Program-made: the position numbers and the translations under genes | In this document: in pieces, positions 22,515 to 33,849 of the stretch | Numbering within the stretch: position 1 is the stretch's first letter | Layout: each line of letters opens with the position of its first letter | Assembly (NCBI GenBank): GCA_030544235.1 | Contig: CM060470.1 | Location: 21,950,356-22,014,355 of the forward strand | From: Lepturacanthus savala | Lineage: Eukaryota; Chordata; Actinopteri; Scombriformes; Trichiuridae | DNA length: 64,000 nucleotides | Reading direction: 5' to 3' | The notes under the pieces: generated by a model | Database searches by the model: none | The model's input: the letters and a program-made list of their open reading frames with translations, nothing else | What the model was told of the DNA's origin: nothing

Positions 22515-25500
22515 ATAGGCAGAGAGCCACGATTCTCCAGGAAAAACAAAATGTGATTGCAACAGTCACCAGGTTGACCTATGTTGGAAAACTCACCACT
22601 TTCTCTGCAGTACTCTCACCACAGTCTACAACTCCCTCTCCATTCAGACTCAAATATATAAAGTACGTATATATAAACACCTTCTATTAGTTTACTGTCC
22701 AGCCACTGACTTGTAGAGAGCTGATTCCCACTTGGATGTAATTTTGTAGTATTTGTGCTCAGATGTTAAAATGTATTTTTATTTGTTTAGTTTATTTTGA
22801 ACATAAACATTTAAAAAATTGAATAAATACATTCTTTAAAAAGAAAGTTAAATGTACAAGCAAAGAAAAAATCAAATTGAAAACAAAATCATCATAAAAT
22901 TCTTGTATCAAAATCCCAATAATTTTCCAAATTTATCTAATCCTCCTGCTTTTTCTATTTTAATTTATTAAAGATGAATTCAATCAATTGGTTTAAATCA
23001 GTTAATGCTCAATTATAGAGAATTATAGATTATGTATAAACCTGTTGTCCAAAAGTCTTGTATCAGCTGCAGTATGTCCTTCTCTTCCACTTCTGTATTG
23101 AACTCAAAACTCTTACTCCCATCTCAAATAAAATCAACAGTTGGGCCGTGTATCTTAAACAGGCTTTGATCTTCTTCTTTTTCAGCATTTTTATCACCTC
23201 CTGTTCTCGCTTCCTTTATCTGTGTAAGTTGGGTGAGTAGTACCTTATTGAAGTAAACCCTTCCGGCCCTGGAACTGCGTATCCTGCTGTTTTCATGCCT
23301 GCTGCAGTAATATTTGTTTCATGCCCAAATCCAGAAACGGTATAATTATAGATCACGATGGCGCTGCCACCTCCTGCTGTTTCTGTTTAAGTGCTTCCTC
23401 CAACTTAATATCCGGTTTTGTCTGCAGGTTTATTGTTGTTGGTAAAAAAAAAAAAAAAAAACTCTGTTATGAATGTTAGCATGTGATTATTCTGCATCTG
23501 ATCCCCTAAAAAAGCTCATGTTACACTGAAGCAGGAGCAGGTTTGTTTTCAACGTGGGTAGTGATCAGGAAAAGTGCACAGATTTTTTTATATACACTTT
23601 TTTTTGTCTAATGCAAACCCAGTGAACAAATGTGAGGGTGTTTGACCACTGCACAATATTTATATAGTTCTATAGATCTATAAATTGGATGATATGGTGT
23701 TTGTATATGGTACTGATGGGAATACAATCATGCTCCATCATTACACACAAGCATTTGTAGATCTAAGGCGACATCATTTCCTGATGCAGCTCTGATTGGT
23801 AAATGCAAGGCGATTTTGAAACAGAAAAATGAATGAAAAAAATAAAAGAACAGTCAATATTTTTATGGATTTATTGCAAGAAGTTTGCAAAAAAGACACT
23901 GGAACCAAAGCTTCTGAAAGGGATTTAAAAGCATGGGAGTAAAATACTACAGACGTACTCAAAAGTTCTTTTTCATTGTAGTGTTGAGACCATAACTATG
24001 ACCATTATTAATTTTCATATAATGTCAAAGCCACAGGAGAGAGGCTAAAGAACCACAGCTGCAGGTTTCATCCCCCTGTCCTATAATCACTTTAACATAA
24101 TTCGATCTGGATGGGAGATAATGCACAGCCGAGACTTGCCTGTGGAAACTTGTTGTTCCACCACTTAACATAGTGAATGTTTCAGTGAGTGAAGGCGGCA
24201 GGAAATGGATGGATGAGTAAGTGCGTGCGTGGGGTTATGAATCAGTGAATGTGACGATGTAAGCGAGATGGAGCAACTGATGAAGTGAGAGTTGGACCGA
24301 GTGAGTCACTGATCCTAAAAGAGACATCAGATGAATGAGTGAGATGGAGGAAGAAAGAGAGATTCACCAAACATAAATCTGTGATGTTGAATTTTGGTCC
24401 GACCGACTTCAGTGAATTTCCGACTCGCTTAGGACGTGTAGATCCCAATCTCTCTGTAAAAAAAATATTAGGCATTCACATTACTGCCTCACAGCTCCAG
24501 AATGAACAGAACTTCATTCTGTCTCATTTACAGTCTGGTCTGGCATGTGTCTAGCTTGAGGGAGTCAGACTAATTATGTCAGAAAATTATTCAGAGGAAA
24601 CTGAACATATTATGGCTCCCAAATAGGCTATAGCAGGGATTTGTGGGTAATAGCAGTGTCCAGCTGTCCAGGCATAGTTGCCAATATAATTTTAATGCAA
24701 ATTGTTCCACAAATGACAGAGACAATAAAAGCTTATGCAGATGCAGGTGACAGAAAGATGACAAAGCTTTACCAGAGGATGGGTCTTTATTATTCTTGGC
24801 CAAAGGGGGTATTTATACAGACCCATTAAATCGTATTTTGGAGTTGGAAGGAAAAAGGCAGGTTTTTCTATTGATTTTAAGTCGGAGAATTGTACAGAAT
24901 GTTAAAAGACATTTCTGTGTCTGCAATGTATTCTCCCTCCTTTTCTCCATATCTATTGTGCTCTCAATTTCACTCTGCTCTCATGCTTCTTTAGCTCTTA
25001 ATGCTCCTATTTTACATTAGGTGCTACTGCTCATAATGAATTTGGAGCACATCACACACGATTTATGACATGGAAAAAAAAAGAAAAAACACAATAATTG
25101 GGTATGTTATATGTAGCTAGCATGTCAAGATAGGTATTAGATGGATGATGTCCCATTAGCAGTTAGATAAATGAGGTGAATGTGCTGGAAAAATCAATGG
25201 ACCTCCCTTTCCTCTTTAACACAGTATCTTTAATATCAGTGTGTGGATCTAATGAAACATTCATGAACCGATTCTAAATAACAACCAAATGTACTCGTTG
25301 CCAAGTGTTAACATGACAGTTAACATTTAAGTCAACAGCAAAATAATTCAAGTTACATATATTATAAACTCCTGCTGACTAGCTCAACACTCCCCCAGCA
25401 AGCTCTATAATGAGACTTCAAATATTAAACCCCCTTTTTCTGCAATCTCTTTGGAGACCAAAAAAGGAAGCCAGCATCAACTGAACATTCATCTTGATCA

Positions 25501-28300
25501 AAGTGAAAGCTATGTATCCTTACAATACCCTCTCTCTGACACACCGCTTTGAGATTCTCTCTATTCATCTGCTCCCAATCCCACACTTTGTCCTGTCTTA
25601 CAGAGTGCAACCACAGAGGAGAAACACACAAGGCAAGGATGGATGTCAAATGCAATTAACCCAAAGAGCATCACTTTACTTTCTCCTTTTATCTCTCTTC
25701 ATAGGGAGATTTCTACATGGCCTCCTCATACAAGCTGTCACCCTACTACTATACCCTTCTTCGTCCTCAGTTTAAGCGAGATTTGATCACTTCTTGGTTT
25801 GGTTAAGGCAGATCCGTCCACTGAATAGCAATGTGCTGTACGCAGCCTATGAAAAATTAATTATATGTTCTCAAAGATGATAAATCTCGAAATAGCAAGG
25901 TGTGGTGTTAGCAGGAACTGCACCAACAGACTCTCAAAATAGTGCCATTCACTGACAAAATGGGCCATTCTAAGTTTTGAAACAAGACAGCACGCATGTG
26001 CCACTAATGTATAAGATGATCAAAAATTATGTCATCAAGGCACACACACACTGGGCTTTTACTACCTTGGTAAACATACCGTCCATTTATCAAACTGCAT
26101 GAGTAATTAGTGAGGAGATGAAGTAGGGTGAGACAGTGAAGGCAAAGGGCCTCAAAAAGTGAAAGTGGCAGCTGGAGACTAAATGAATCTGTCAAGTTAT
26201 GATGGGATTAATGAGGAACATCTGGTTGGCTGGTAAAGGGAATAGTTTCAAGGGATTCTGCTTTTTACTTCCATCAAGTATTTTTTATTAAATAGTATGT
26301 TAAACATCATCCTCTTCCCCTTATTCACCTTTACCCTGGAGGGGAAAATCTATCCGTGTGTGTGTGTAACCTATGTGTGGGAGTATGGGCTATAGTATAG
26401 TGACTCAGAAGTCTTAGCTCCTCCTCCCACAATGTTTTTTTTCCAGATTTTCTATGGATTTTTTTGAATTTGAGAGAGGAAGGACTTCAGTTCAAATTGT
26501 GGGGGTTAAGTTACTCTTTAAGTCATGGCCAATGTTTTGACTGAGAGTTAAATGTGATATAATGCAGCCTACAAAATAATAAATAAATAATAAGTGCAGG
26601 CTGCACAGCAAAGACACTGAAGGCTGAGCTTTTATACTGTGGTTCACTGGGCCCAGGTGCTTCTAATTCAAATGGCCAGCTCTACCTCCAAAGACAACAG
26701 GTTAGACAGAAATAACACATGTAAACAGGGGCAGTCACATTATGAACAGATCATGTACAGGTCAGTGGTGTCAATCCACACCTATGAGGTCAAGTGTAAT
26801 TGGATGAATCGTATAAAACAAACGCTCATTGGTTAGATGAATCATGCCATTTGTGCTGACACAAAAGGAAGTTATCAGTAGCTAATAGGACAATAGAGAG
26901 CTAGTTTTTTTAGTTTTTAGTGTAGTAAAGGCATCAAGTTGATACTTCAACTTTTACCAGTGTTTTTAAACTGCAGTATCTATACTTTTATTTAAGTAAC
27001 AAATGTGTGTACTTTTGACACCATTGCAATTTATAAACTGATATATAGATTGAGAGCAGCACTTTCAACATAAATTGTAGCCTGGCTCACTCTGTGTGGA
27101 TGTAGATGCCTATGCTGGATGTCCTCCATGTTACAGTGATCTCATCAGTAAGTAGTAGATCTCAAGTTCTCAGCACTTAACTTCTGTAATTGTATAGGAA
27201 AGCACACTTCCTACAGGCACTATACTAGTTCAATGTAAAACAACCAACTGCCATTTGTGCTTTTCGATGTTACAGGACGTGTTTGGAAACACATGATGAA
27301 AATAGCCCCTGGATCCCACACTAAGAACCAATGGTATATTTCCAAACGTATGTGGAGTATTTCATAGGTAGGGTAGTTACCTACAGTTATGTACTTGCTA
27401 TGTTAATTAAAATGTATTGGGAGGCTTGTCACCTTAGATAGATAGTGACACTTGTTAAAAGTCTTTAAAAACATGTGTTGTGGCTTATAGGTGTTTTACA
27501 AATGTTACTGCTTTGATCTGGTTTGATTTTCTGCTATGAACAATCACCTGAATACCACGGTGCTCGTCAAACAATGATATAGCCGACCAACCTGCATCTT
27601 TATCATCTTTTCATGGCTGAACTAAGGTGATGCATCTGGCTCATGCATATAGGATCGTGTCATTCCTTTGACACATCCCAACATCCAATATTGAATACAA
27701 GAGGAGACAAGCTGGAAGAAATATTTGCTGGATTGAGTCACCTGGCTGCATGTCCAGCATGTGGTAGTTGGGACAATTGATGGTCTCTATGTAAGAATAA
27801 AGCCACCAGCTGTTGATGCCCAACAGGAAGCTGTTTCCCTCCATACAGGTGCAGACCATCTCTAACCAGGCAGTTTTTGGACATTAAGGCTCAGTACATG
27901 ATGCTTGTGTCCTGAAGAATGGCTTTATCTACATTAGACAATGCTATTGACGAAAGGAAAATTATTGAAGGAGGTGAAGGATGTAGGAAACCTTTGTCTG
28001 GCAGCTCTTATGCCTCTGCTAACCAGCCAGCGTGAGCCCATGCCGAACCTCATGCAACAGTTCTAGTTCAACTGTAATCACTCCCAGTCTGGTGTTTGGG
28101 GTTCTGGAGACCTGTTGATGTTCCATATTCTTTACTGACCTTGAAGTGAATTCCAGATTCATTGCAGAGGTTGTTGCCTGTTGTGTCATTCTTTACGACA
28201 TCTGATTGGACAATTGTGACTTGGTTAAACTGTAGGTATTATATAGTATATTTAATGCAGTATCTTATACTCTCTATCTCTCCCGCGTGTATCTTGATTG
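22515..28300. other. AT-rich non-coding stretch, mostly featureless
   Basis: No gene is supported. Poly-A tracts occur at about 23443-23461. The region 23240-23460 ends in an A-run and may be an old retroelement tail. Around 26930-27030 a segment with 'tacttttatttaagtaac' and 'gtacttttgacaccattgc' resembles the end of another common fish DNA element, but the other end was not found. Confidence 0.4.
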
Positions 28301-28346
28301 CAAGAATGGAGACAGGTATGCAGGAGTCAGGTATGCAGGAGTCAGT

Positions 28347-28383
28347 CAACCTGTACAGCAGCCACCAGCTGCTGTACAGGTTG
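28347..28383. repeat. perfect 16-bp hairpin with 5-nt loop
   Basis: CAACCTGTACAGCAGC (28347-28362), loop CACCA, then GCTGCTGTACAGGTTG (28368-28383). It lies just downstream of a two-copy direct repeat 'caggtatgcaggagt' (about 28313-28342). Confidence 0.85.
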
Positions 28384-28384
28384 T

Positions 28385-31270
28385 TAGGTCAAAATGAGCT
28401 GTTATAAAAGGATCAGGTCAGACTTCAGCACATCCTAGACACCATCATCTAGTTAGTTCACACTATTTATTACTGGTGCATCAGTATTCCACTCACTAAC
28501 CCTTGTTGCCCTTGTGCCTGCAGGGTTATTGTGTGCTCTATCAATGCAAATTACATACAGGAAATTAGCTCAAGTGCTGACTGAAGTGGTAAATGTTTTA
28601 AAATGTTAGTATCTTCCTGAACTGTGCTTTCTGTGCCTGGAGGACATGACCATGTCTTTATATTCTAAAGAAATCTGTCATGAGTTGATGTCACCTTGTC
28701 TCGAAAGTTAACTTAAAAGATGTTGGACATCTAGTATTCAGAGTTGTCTGAAGCCTGAGCTTTGAGCTCAGAGGAATTACTTAACTTTTTTTTTATTATT
28801 TAAATCTTTGGTCATGTCAGGTCTCATCTCTCTCCTCCTTCTCGTTCAGTGTTGCTGATGTTCTAACCACCACCCACCCGACTTGTGGAAGTCCACTGTT
28901 GTATGATGACCTTGAAGCCTCTTCTCCTTTTCCTGTAAGTTTGATTCTCTGTTTCTTTGTTACTCCTCAGTTGCAATAATTTTCTCGATTGGCGAGCAGT
29001 TCTTTGTTGGCTCTGCCCTGGTTACCGTTTTGTATTTCTCAATAAACTTCTCTGCACCTGCTTTCTTTGTGTTACCATTCTCTGCTTGGAGTTTTACTCG
29101 ACCTGTCTGACCGGCCACGTTTATTATAAGCATCTAACATTATAGTTGCCATGACATCAAATAAGAAAAAGCATTAAAACATTATTATTCTTTCTGCTTG
29201 AAACATACAGGGTGACTTTGTATTTTCATGTACCAGGAAAAAAAAGATTTCAATTCCACAACAAACCATGAAGTCACCAAAGGTTGACAGAGCTCCAAAG
29301 TAGCAATGTCTACAGTGATACTACATGCAGGGAAATTCATTAGAGGATAAAAGGCTCTATCATTGCGTGAACTCCCATGGCTTTGTTTATTTTTTTTTAC
29401 ACCGAGGAGACCTATGGCTGTCACATAATCAAGGTTATTTTTAGTTTTATAATATCTTACACATTATTGTGCAAGGAAATGAAGCCAGTGATAGTGACAA
29501 ATACAGTAAGATAGGTCACTCATTAAAGGAAAACCCAACATAATGAGAAATTATTTTCTCTCATCCTCTACAGCTGTAGAGCACAGAAATGGTTCACTCC
29601 AGTAGCAGATAACTTAAAGAACACTGGAGAAGAAAACATAACATTAAGTTGTATGACAAGTCCATATAATATTCTGCCCTCAGGGCAAATTTGCAGCCTG
29701 TAATTTTCTTTTCGTTCTCCAGATGGCTTAAAAACCATCTACTCTTGTCTATGATGCAATTTTACAGGGCGGGGCGATAACAACATGGTTAATAGCAAGG
29801 AATGTCAAGAGCCCGATGGAGAGGAACTCTATTTGATTCCTGAAAATGGCTAAAACAGCACTAATGTTTGTAGTATTGTACTTGTATCACAGCAGCCATG
29901 AGCTCTTAGTTTATTTTTTCATCTGGTTTCTGGCCAGTCTGGCCTGGCAATAATCCCATTCTCCCCACCTGGTTTCCTTGCCCATCGCCTTGCTGCATTT
30001 TTTTCCCATATCATCCCACAGTATATAGACCAGTCTGTTATCACCTGTTCTCTGTCAGGTTGTCTTGTGTTTGTTGCAGAGCTCTCCAGCATTTCCTTAG
30101 TTCCTTTTTGCCTTTTTCCTTTTTTTTTTGGACTCTGGATTCTGTTCTCTGTCTGTTCCCTGGATTTGTTTGCCTGTATTACTGACTGCCTGTTTTTGAC
30201 CTTGCCTGTCTGACCAGGTAATTTGAACTTCCCTTACTACTTTCGGTCTGAGTCGTGCTTTTGGGTTTGTCTGCCAGTGAGCATCAAAACTTGATACCAT
30301 AAAATCCTTCATCCATTTAAAACCAGTTTTAAAAAGAAATGTTGCCTGAAACTGGATAAAAAAAAGGAAATTTCAGACACATGTGCAAAGCCAAAGGAGA
30401 AGCAGCATTAAGAAGCGTCCATATATTTATTAGAACTAGCAATTAAAATTATGAATTTCTATCATTTGAAAATTGTTGGAAACATTTTGGATAATGACAA
30501 ACTCAACACAATATTTAACATAAGTTTATTCATTTTTAGACATTTTAATCTGCACGTTAGTCGACATAATATTGTGCCTAAGTCCTCAGCCGACAAAGCT
30601 CAGAGTTAATGAAAACAAACTGCGCAGGCCTCTTCACCTTTATGAGATCCTTGAGAGTGCCGACTCATCGTTTTGGCTAAGCTAATGTAGCTGTTGCAAA
30701 ATGCCAATTCATCCACCTCAGAATGTCTCCTTTGACCCACTCCTTACAGGCTGCGGCAAGAAACATATCCAACAACAAAGTAGCACTGCAGTAAAATGTG
30801 GCAAAGCATTTCATGTCGAACTGAAACCCAAGAATTAGTAACATTTAGTGAGGTCTTTGAGGAAATATCCAAAATACTCATTTTCCATCTCAGTGGCTGG
30901 AGGGAAATGTCGATGTCACTATTGATTGAGTGCAGCTGGCAGGCTGGGCTCCGACAGGGGAGCAACAGAAATAGTTAACACGCTATAGCTTACAAGCCAC
31001 GGGCAGACAGCGTGTTCTCTCACGAAAAAACAACCGCATCACTCATTTCATAAAATGCCCCAAAACAACATATGTTTACGTTCAAGTAACTAAGCCCATG
31101 AGCAGCTCTAATAATTATGACTCTTTGTCTGTTGGAAGTGAAGGAGGAAGGAATGTGACAGTGTGACAGACCCATAAAGTCTGCAGGAAGAGATCAGGGA
31201 TGGATGGATTGATCTACTTAAACATGGAAGACATTGTTCATTGCCATTTTTACCACTGGGAGTGAACATT
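28385..31270. other. non-coding stretch with retroelement-like segments
   Basis: Two parts (28800-29115 and 29920-30300) have the T/C-rich 'cctgtctgttccctg...ctgcctgtttttgaccttgcctgtc' style familiar from LTR-type or related retroelement 3' regions in fish, one containing 'caataaacttctctgcacc' with a polyadenylation-like signal. Neither has definable ends or coding sequence. The rest is unremarkable. Confidence 0.35.
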
Positions 31271-31273
31271 TTT

Positions 31274-31313
31274 AGACCATTGCAAGTCATAGTTTTATGA
31301 CTTGCAATGGTCT
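31274..31313. repeat. perfect 18-bp hairpin with 4-nt loop at a transposon edge
   Basis: AGACCATTGCAAGTCATA (31274-31291), loop GTTT, TATGACTTGCAATGGTCT (31296-31313). The last six bases overlap the TGGTCT end of the MITE at 31308-31762, so the left arm copies the element's tip plus 12 bp of flank. Confidence 0.9.
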
Positions 31314-31762
31314 GGGTATACCCATCCTTCCTTGCATCCGAATTCTCTTCACTCATTTTATTCTGGACACCAAGGACCCAATTTTGGCTCCCTCACAATT
31401 TTCCTAAGCGAGGGAGCCAATCACAGAACAGGGGAGGGTGCAGCAAGACAATGACGAAACATAGAAGTGACTTTATTGATAACTGTGGATCCAACATGGC
31501 GGCAGACGGTAATTTACCTTTCGATGCTGTCTTAGAAGGTGTTCTAAGTAATTTACACCACAAGATTATTTTAAAAAATGAGCAACTTTCGGCACTAAAC
31601 TATTTTGTTACCAATTATGTCACTGGGTGTGTTTAATATGATTGGCTATAAGCTAGCCGTACAGACAAATATAATTGGCATTCATAGCACCCAATATATA
31701 TCGCTGGGCTTTCATAAACCATGCCTCTAATACGAACAAATAAATGTATGGTTCCCAGACCA
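31308..31762 (+). mobile_element. 455-bp TIR element carrying a RecQ-helicase-like fragment
   Basis: The termini TGGTCTGGGTATAC and GTATGGTTCCCAGACCA share the inverted end TGGTCTGGG. The interior contains phrases familiar from a repetitive fish family ('ccaatcacagaacagggga', 'cttataagctagccgtacag'-like text, 'gcctctaatacgaacaaat'). A second inverted pair 'ttggctccctc'/'gagggagccaa' lies at about 31387-31423. It encodes the fragment described at 31496-31636. No target duplication was identified. Confidence 0.55.
31496..31636 (+). pseudogene. RecQ-like helicase amino-terminal fragment inside a MITE
   Basis: From the ATG in 'ccaacATGG' the frame reads MAADGNLPFDAVLEGVLSNL, then HHKIILKNEQLSALNYFV, then TNYVTGCV and stop (46 codons). 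The segment 'LKxEQxxALxxFV' just after a short acidic lead resembles the entry to the helicase domain of RecQ-like proteins, where a 'GKDVFAVLPTGFGKS' Walker A segment should follow. Here the frame ends instead, so the ATPase core is deleted. Such helicase genes occur in many copies in fish genomes. I infer that the MITE derives from a larger element carrying one. Confidence 0.45.
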
Positions 31763-31764
31763 AA

Positions 31765-33050
31765 TCTCAATCTATATTGAGATGAGATGAGGTGTTAGCC
31801 AGGCTAGCCTTGCTTATTTTTCAAATAAACAAACATATGTGTGAATTATGACACAAATTAAACAACAATAAAACATAAGTTGTCTCTAGCCATTGACCAC
31901 CATACATAATATTTCTGAAATAGGGTCCCATGGGAAGTACTCTTTTTTCCTACCCCTGTCTGGGAAGCCAGACTTCCGAATGATCACTGCAGAGCAGAGA
32001 ACTACATGAATTCTACATGTAGATTGCCTCATACCATATTTGAGATATTATAAGGTTGCCAGCCAATAATGCAGTGAATCATCAGAACAGAGTTAGGCAC
32101 ATATCTCAATTTGGTCAAAATATGACTTTGTCAATTATACCATGAGGCTAATGATCTTTTGTTACAGCTACTGCCAGGTGATGATTGAAACTTGGCTATT
32201 GTAATTTTGCTATTGTCTGGTGTTAGTACTGGTGGTGCTGACTTCACAAACCAACTCCTCCAAACTCTCTGCTCCAAGCACTCACCACTATAAAAACAGG
32301 GGGTTACGTTATTTGCAATTCTATTAGTGGTATGTTCTCTCATTTGGATTCAAATCATTTTTGTCAAAAGAGAAAATGGAACATGTCATTTACAGAGCAG
32401 AATGTGCTCCAGCAGATGAAAATTTATCAAAATTAAATTTCAGTTCAAGTAACGATGCTTATTTCATGGATTAAACTTTTAGCGGTAAAATCAGATGTTT
32501 CCAATTTGCAGAGTATTCTTGTGCCTGTGAGAGTTGTAGTTTCACCACATTTTCTATGGAGGAACAGCAATAGATCTTTGCCTTAAGCATGCAGTGAATT
32601 GGTCTCCAGTTCATTTTAAAGCCTGTCTGTTTTTCATGCAAAAGCAATAAACAGCCAGAAGGCAGGAATCCAGATGCATATACTGGCCAACTTGAATTAT
32701 TTACTCAGGACCAAGTAGCTTGAACTGTTTACAACTGTAAATTCAAGCTTTTGATTTTAAAATAGCTTTGGATAATATTCACAACGAGGACATGCAAGTT
32801 ATAAATAAAGCCCTTTTTTTTTTTTTTTTTTTTAATCTTGCAAAGCTTTCTCTAAAAATCTCACAGAGGTGCAACTAAAACGATTTCAGGAAGTCTGTGC
32901 TCCCCTTTGAGCAGTTTAATGTAACATTATAACAATGCATCATACATTATAAGCATGTTTTATATGTAACCTGCAATGTAACTATAAACTACTAAACTGT
33001 AGCGCATTGGAGTAAAAAGTACAATATTTCACAACAGTGCTACTGATTGT
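31765..33050. other. non-coding stretch
   Basis: No gene was seen. A poly-T run of about 20 nt lies at 32813-32833. Confidence 0.4.
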
Positions 33051-33059
33051 TAAATAAGA

Positions 33060-33310
33060 ATCGGATTACTACTAGGACTAAAAAGAATAAATCTTTTGGT
33101 TGAACGAAGTGAATTGAATCACTTACCGAAACAATCCGTTCATTTCTCAGTTCAGCTGAGTCAGTTGTGAGGGAAGCTGCAGGAAATGCTGCAAGCGAAA
33201 GAGAGACTCATTCCCCTGTGAACGAATGACTTGAATCACTCTGTGAGTGAAAGCCTATGTTACAGGGATGCACTCACTCAGTGAATCAAGGACCCGTGTT
33301 TCCCCCAAGG
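33060..33310. repeat. possible dispersed repeat rich in GAATCA/TGAACGA motifs
   Basis: Motifs such as 'gttgaacgaagtgaattgaa', 'cactcactcagtgaatc' and 'gtgaacgaatgacttgaatc' recur in both orientations, in the style of a familiar fish hAT-related repeat. The ends are not defined, so this is tentative. Confidence 0.3.
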
Positions 33311-33539
33311 GGGCCACTGTAACCAGGAGTTAGCACCAGATGGTCCTACTCACAAATCCACATGAACACTAAAGCACACCTTCAAGTTCCCTGTTATGTT
33401 AACAGACTTTCCCAACAAACACGAACTCAAATTGGTAATAAGAAGAGAGTGTAGCGACCAAGACTCATCAGACAGCCAGAAAAAACAGGTAAATTGAGCC
33501 AAATATAAAAGTCAGAACACCACCAAGGTTTTCGTGATT

Positions 33540-33845
33540 TGTGATGCAGTGAATTTATTGAGTCAACAATAGGGTTGATCCAATACTACAGCATTATTCC
33601 TTGTGTCCTGATACTTCCTTGTCAGGCTGGACTGGTTTGCAGTGGCAACAACTGACATTACTGCATATATATTACCCCATTGTACCTTTTTTTCTATTCT
33701 TTCTCTTTCTTTCTTTCTTTTTGAAGTTGTGTGTCATTCCTATCTTCATATGTCTTTGTCTCTGTCCTTGTTACCACCTTGTGTATTATAAGCATGTGCC
33801 TTTGTCCATTTGAAAATAAAAGGTAAAAAAAAAAAAAAAAAAAGA
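33540..33845 (+). mobile_element. possible retroelement 3' end with A-tail
   Basis: The block carries a TTTC-rich run (about 33690-33722) and ends 'gaaaataaaaggt' (AATAAA at 33815-33820) followed by about 19 A (33825-33843). This fits a reverse-transcribed element or retrocopy 3' end. No coding homology or target duplication was found, so the source is unknown. Confidence 0.35.
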
Positions 33846-33849
33846 TTAA

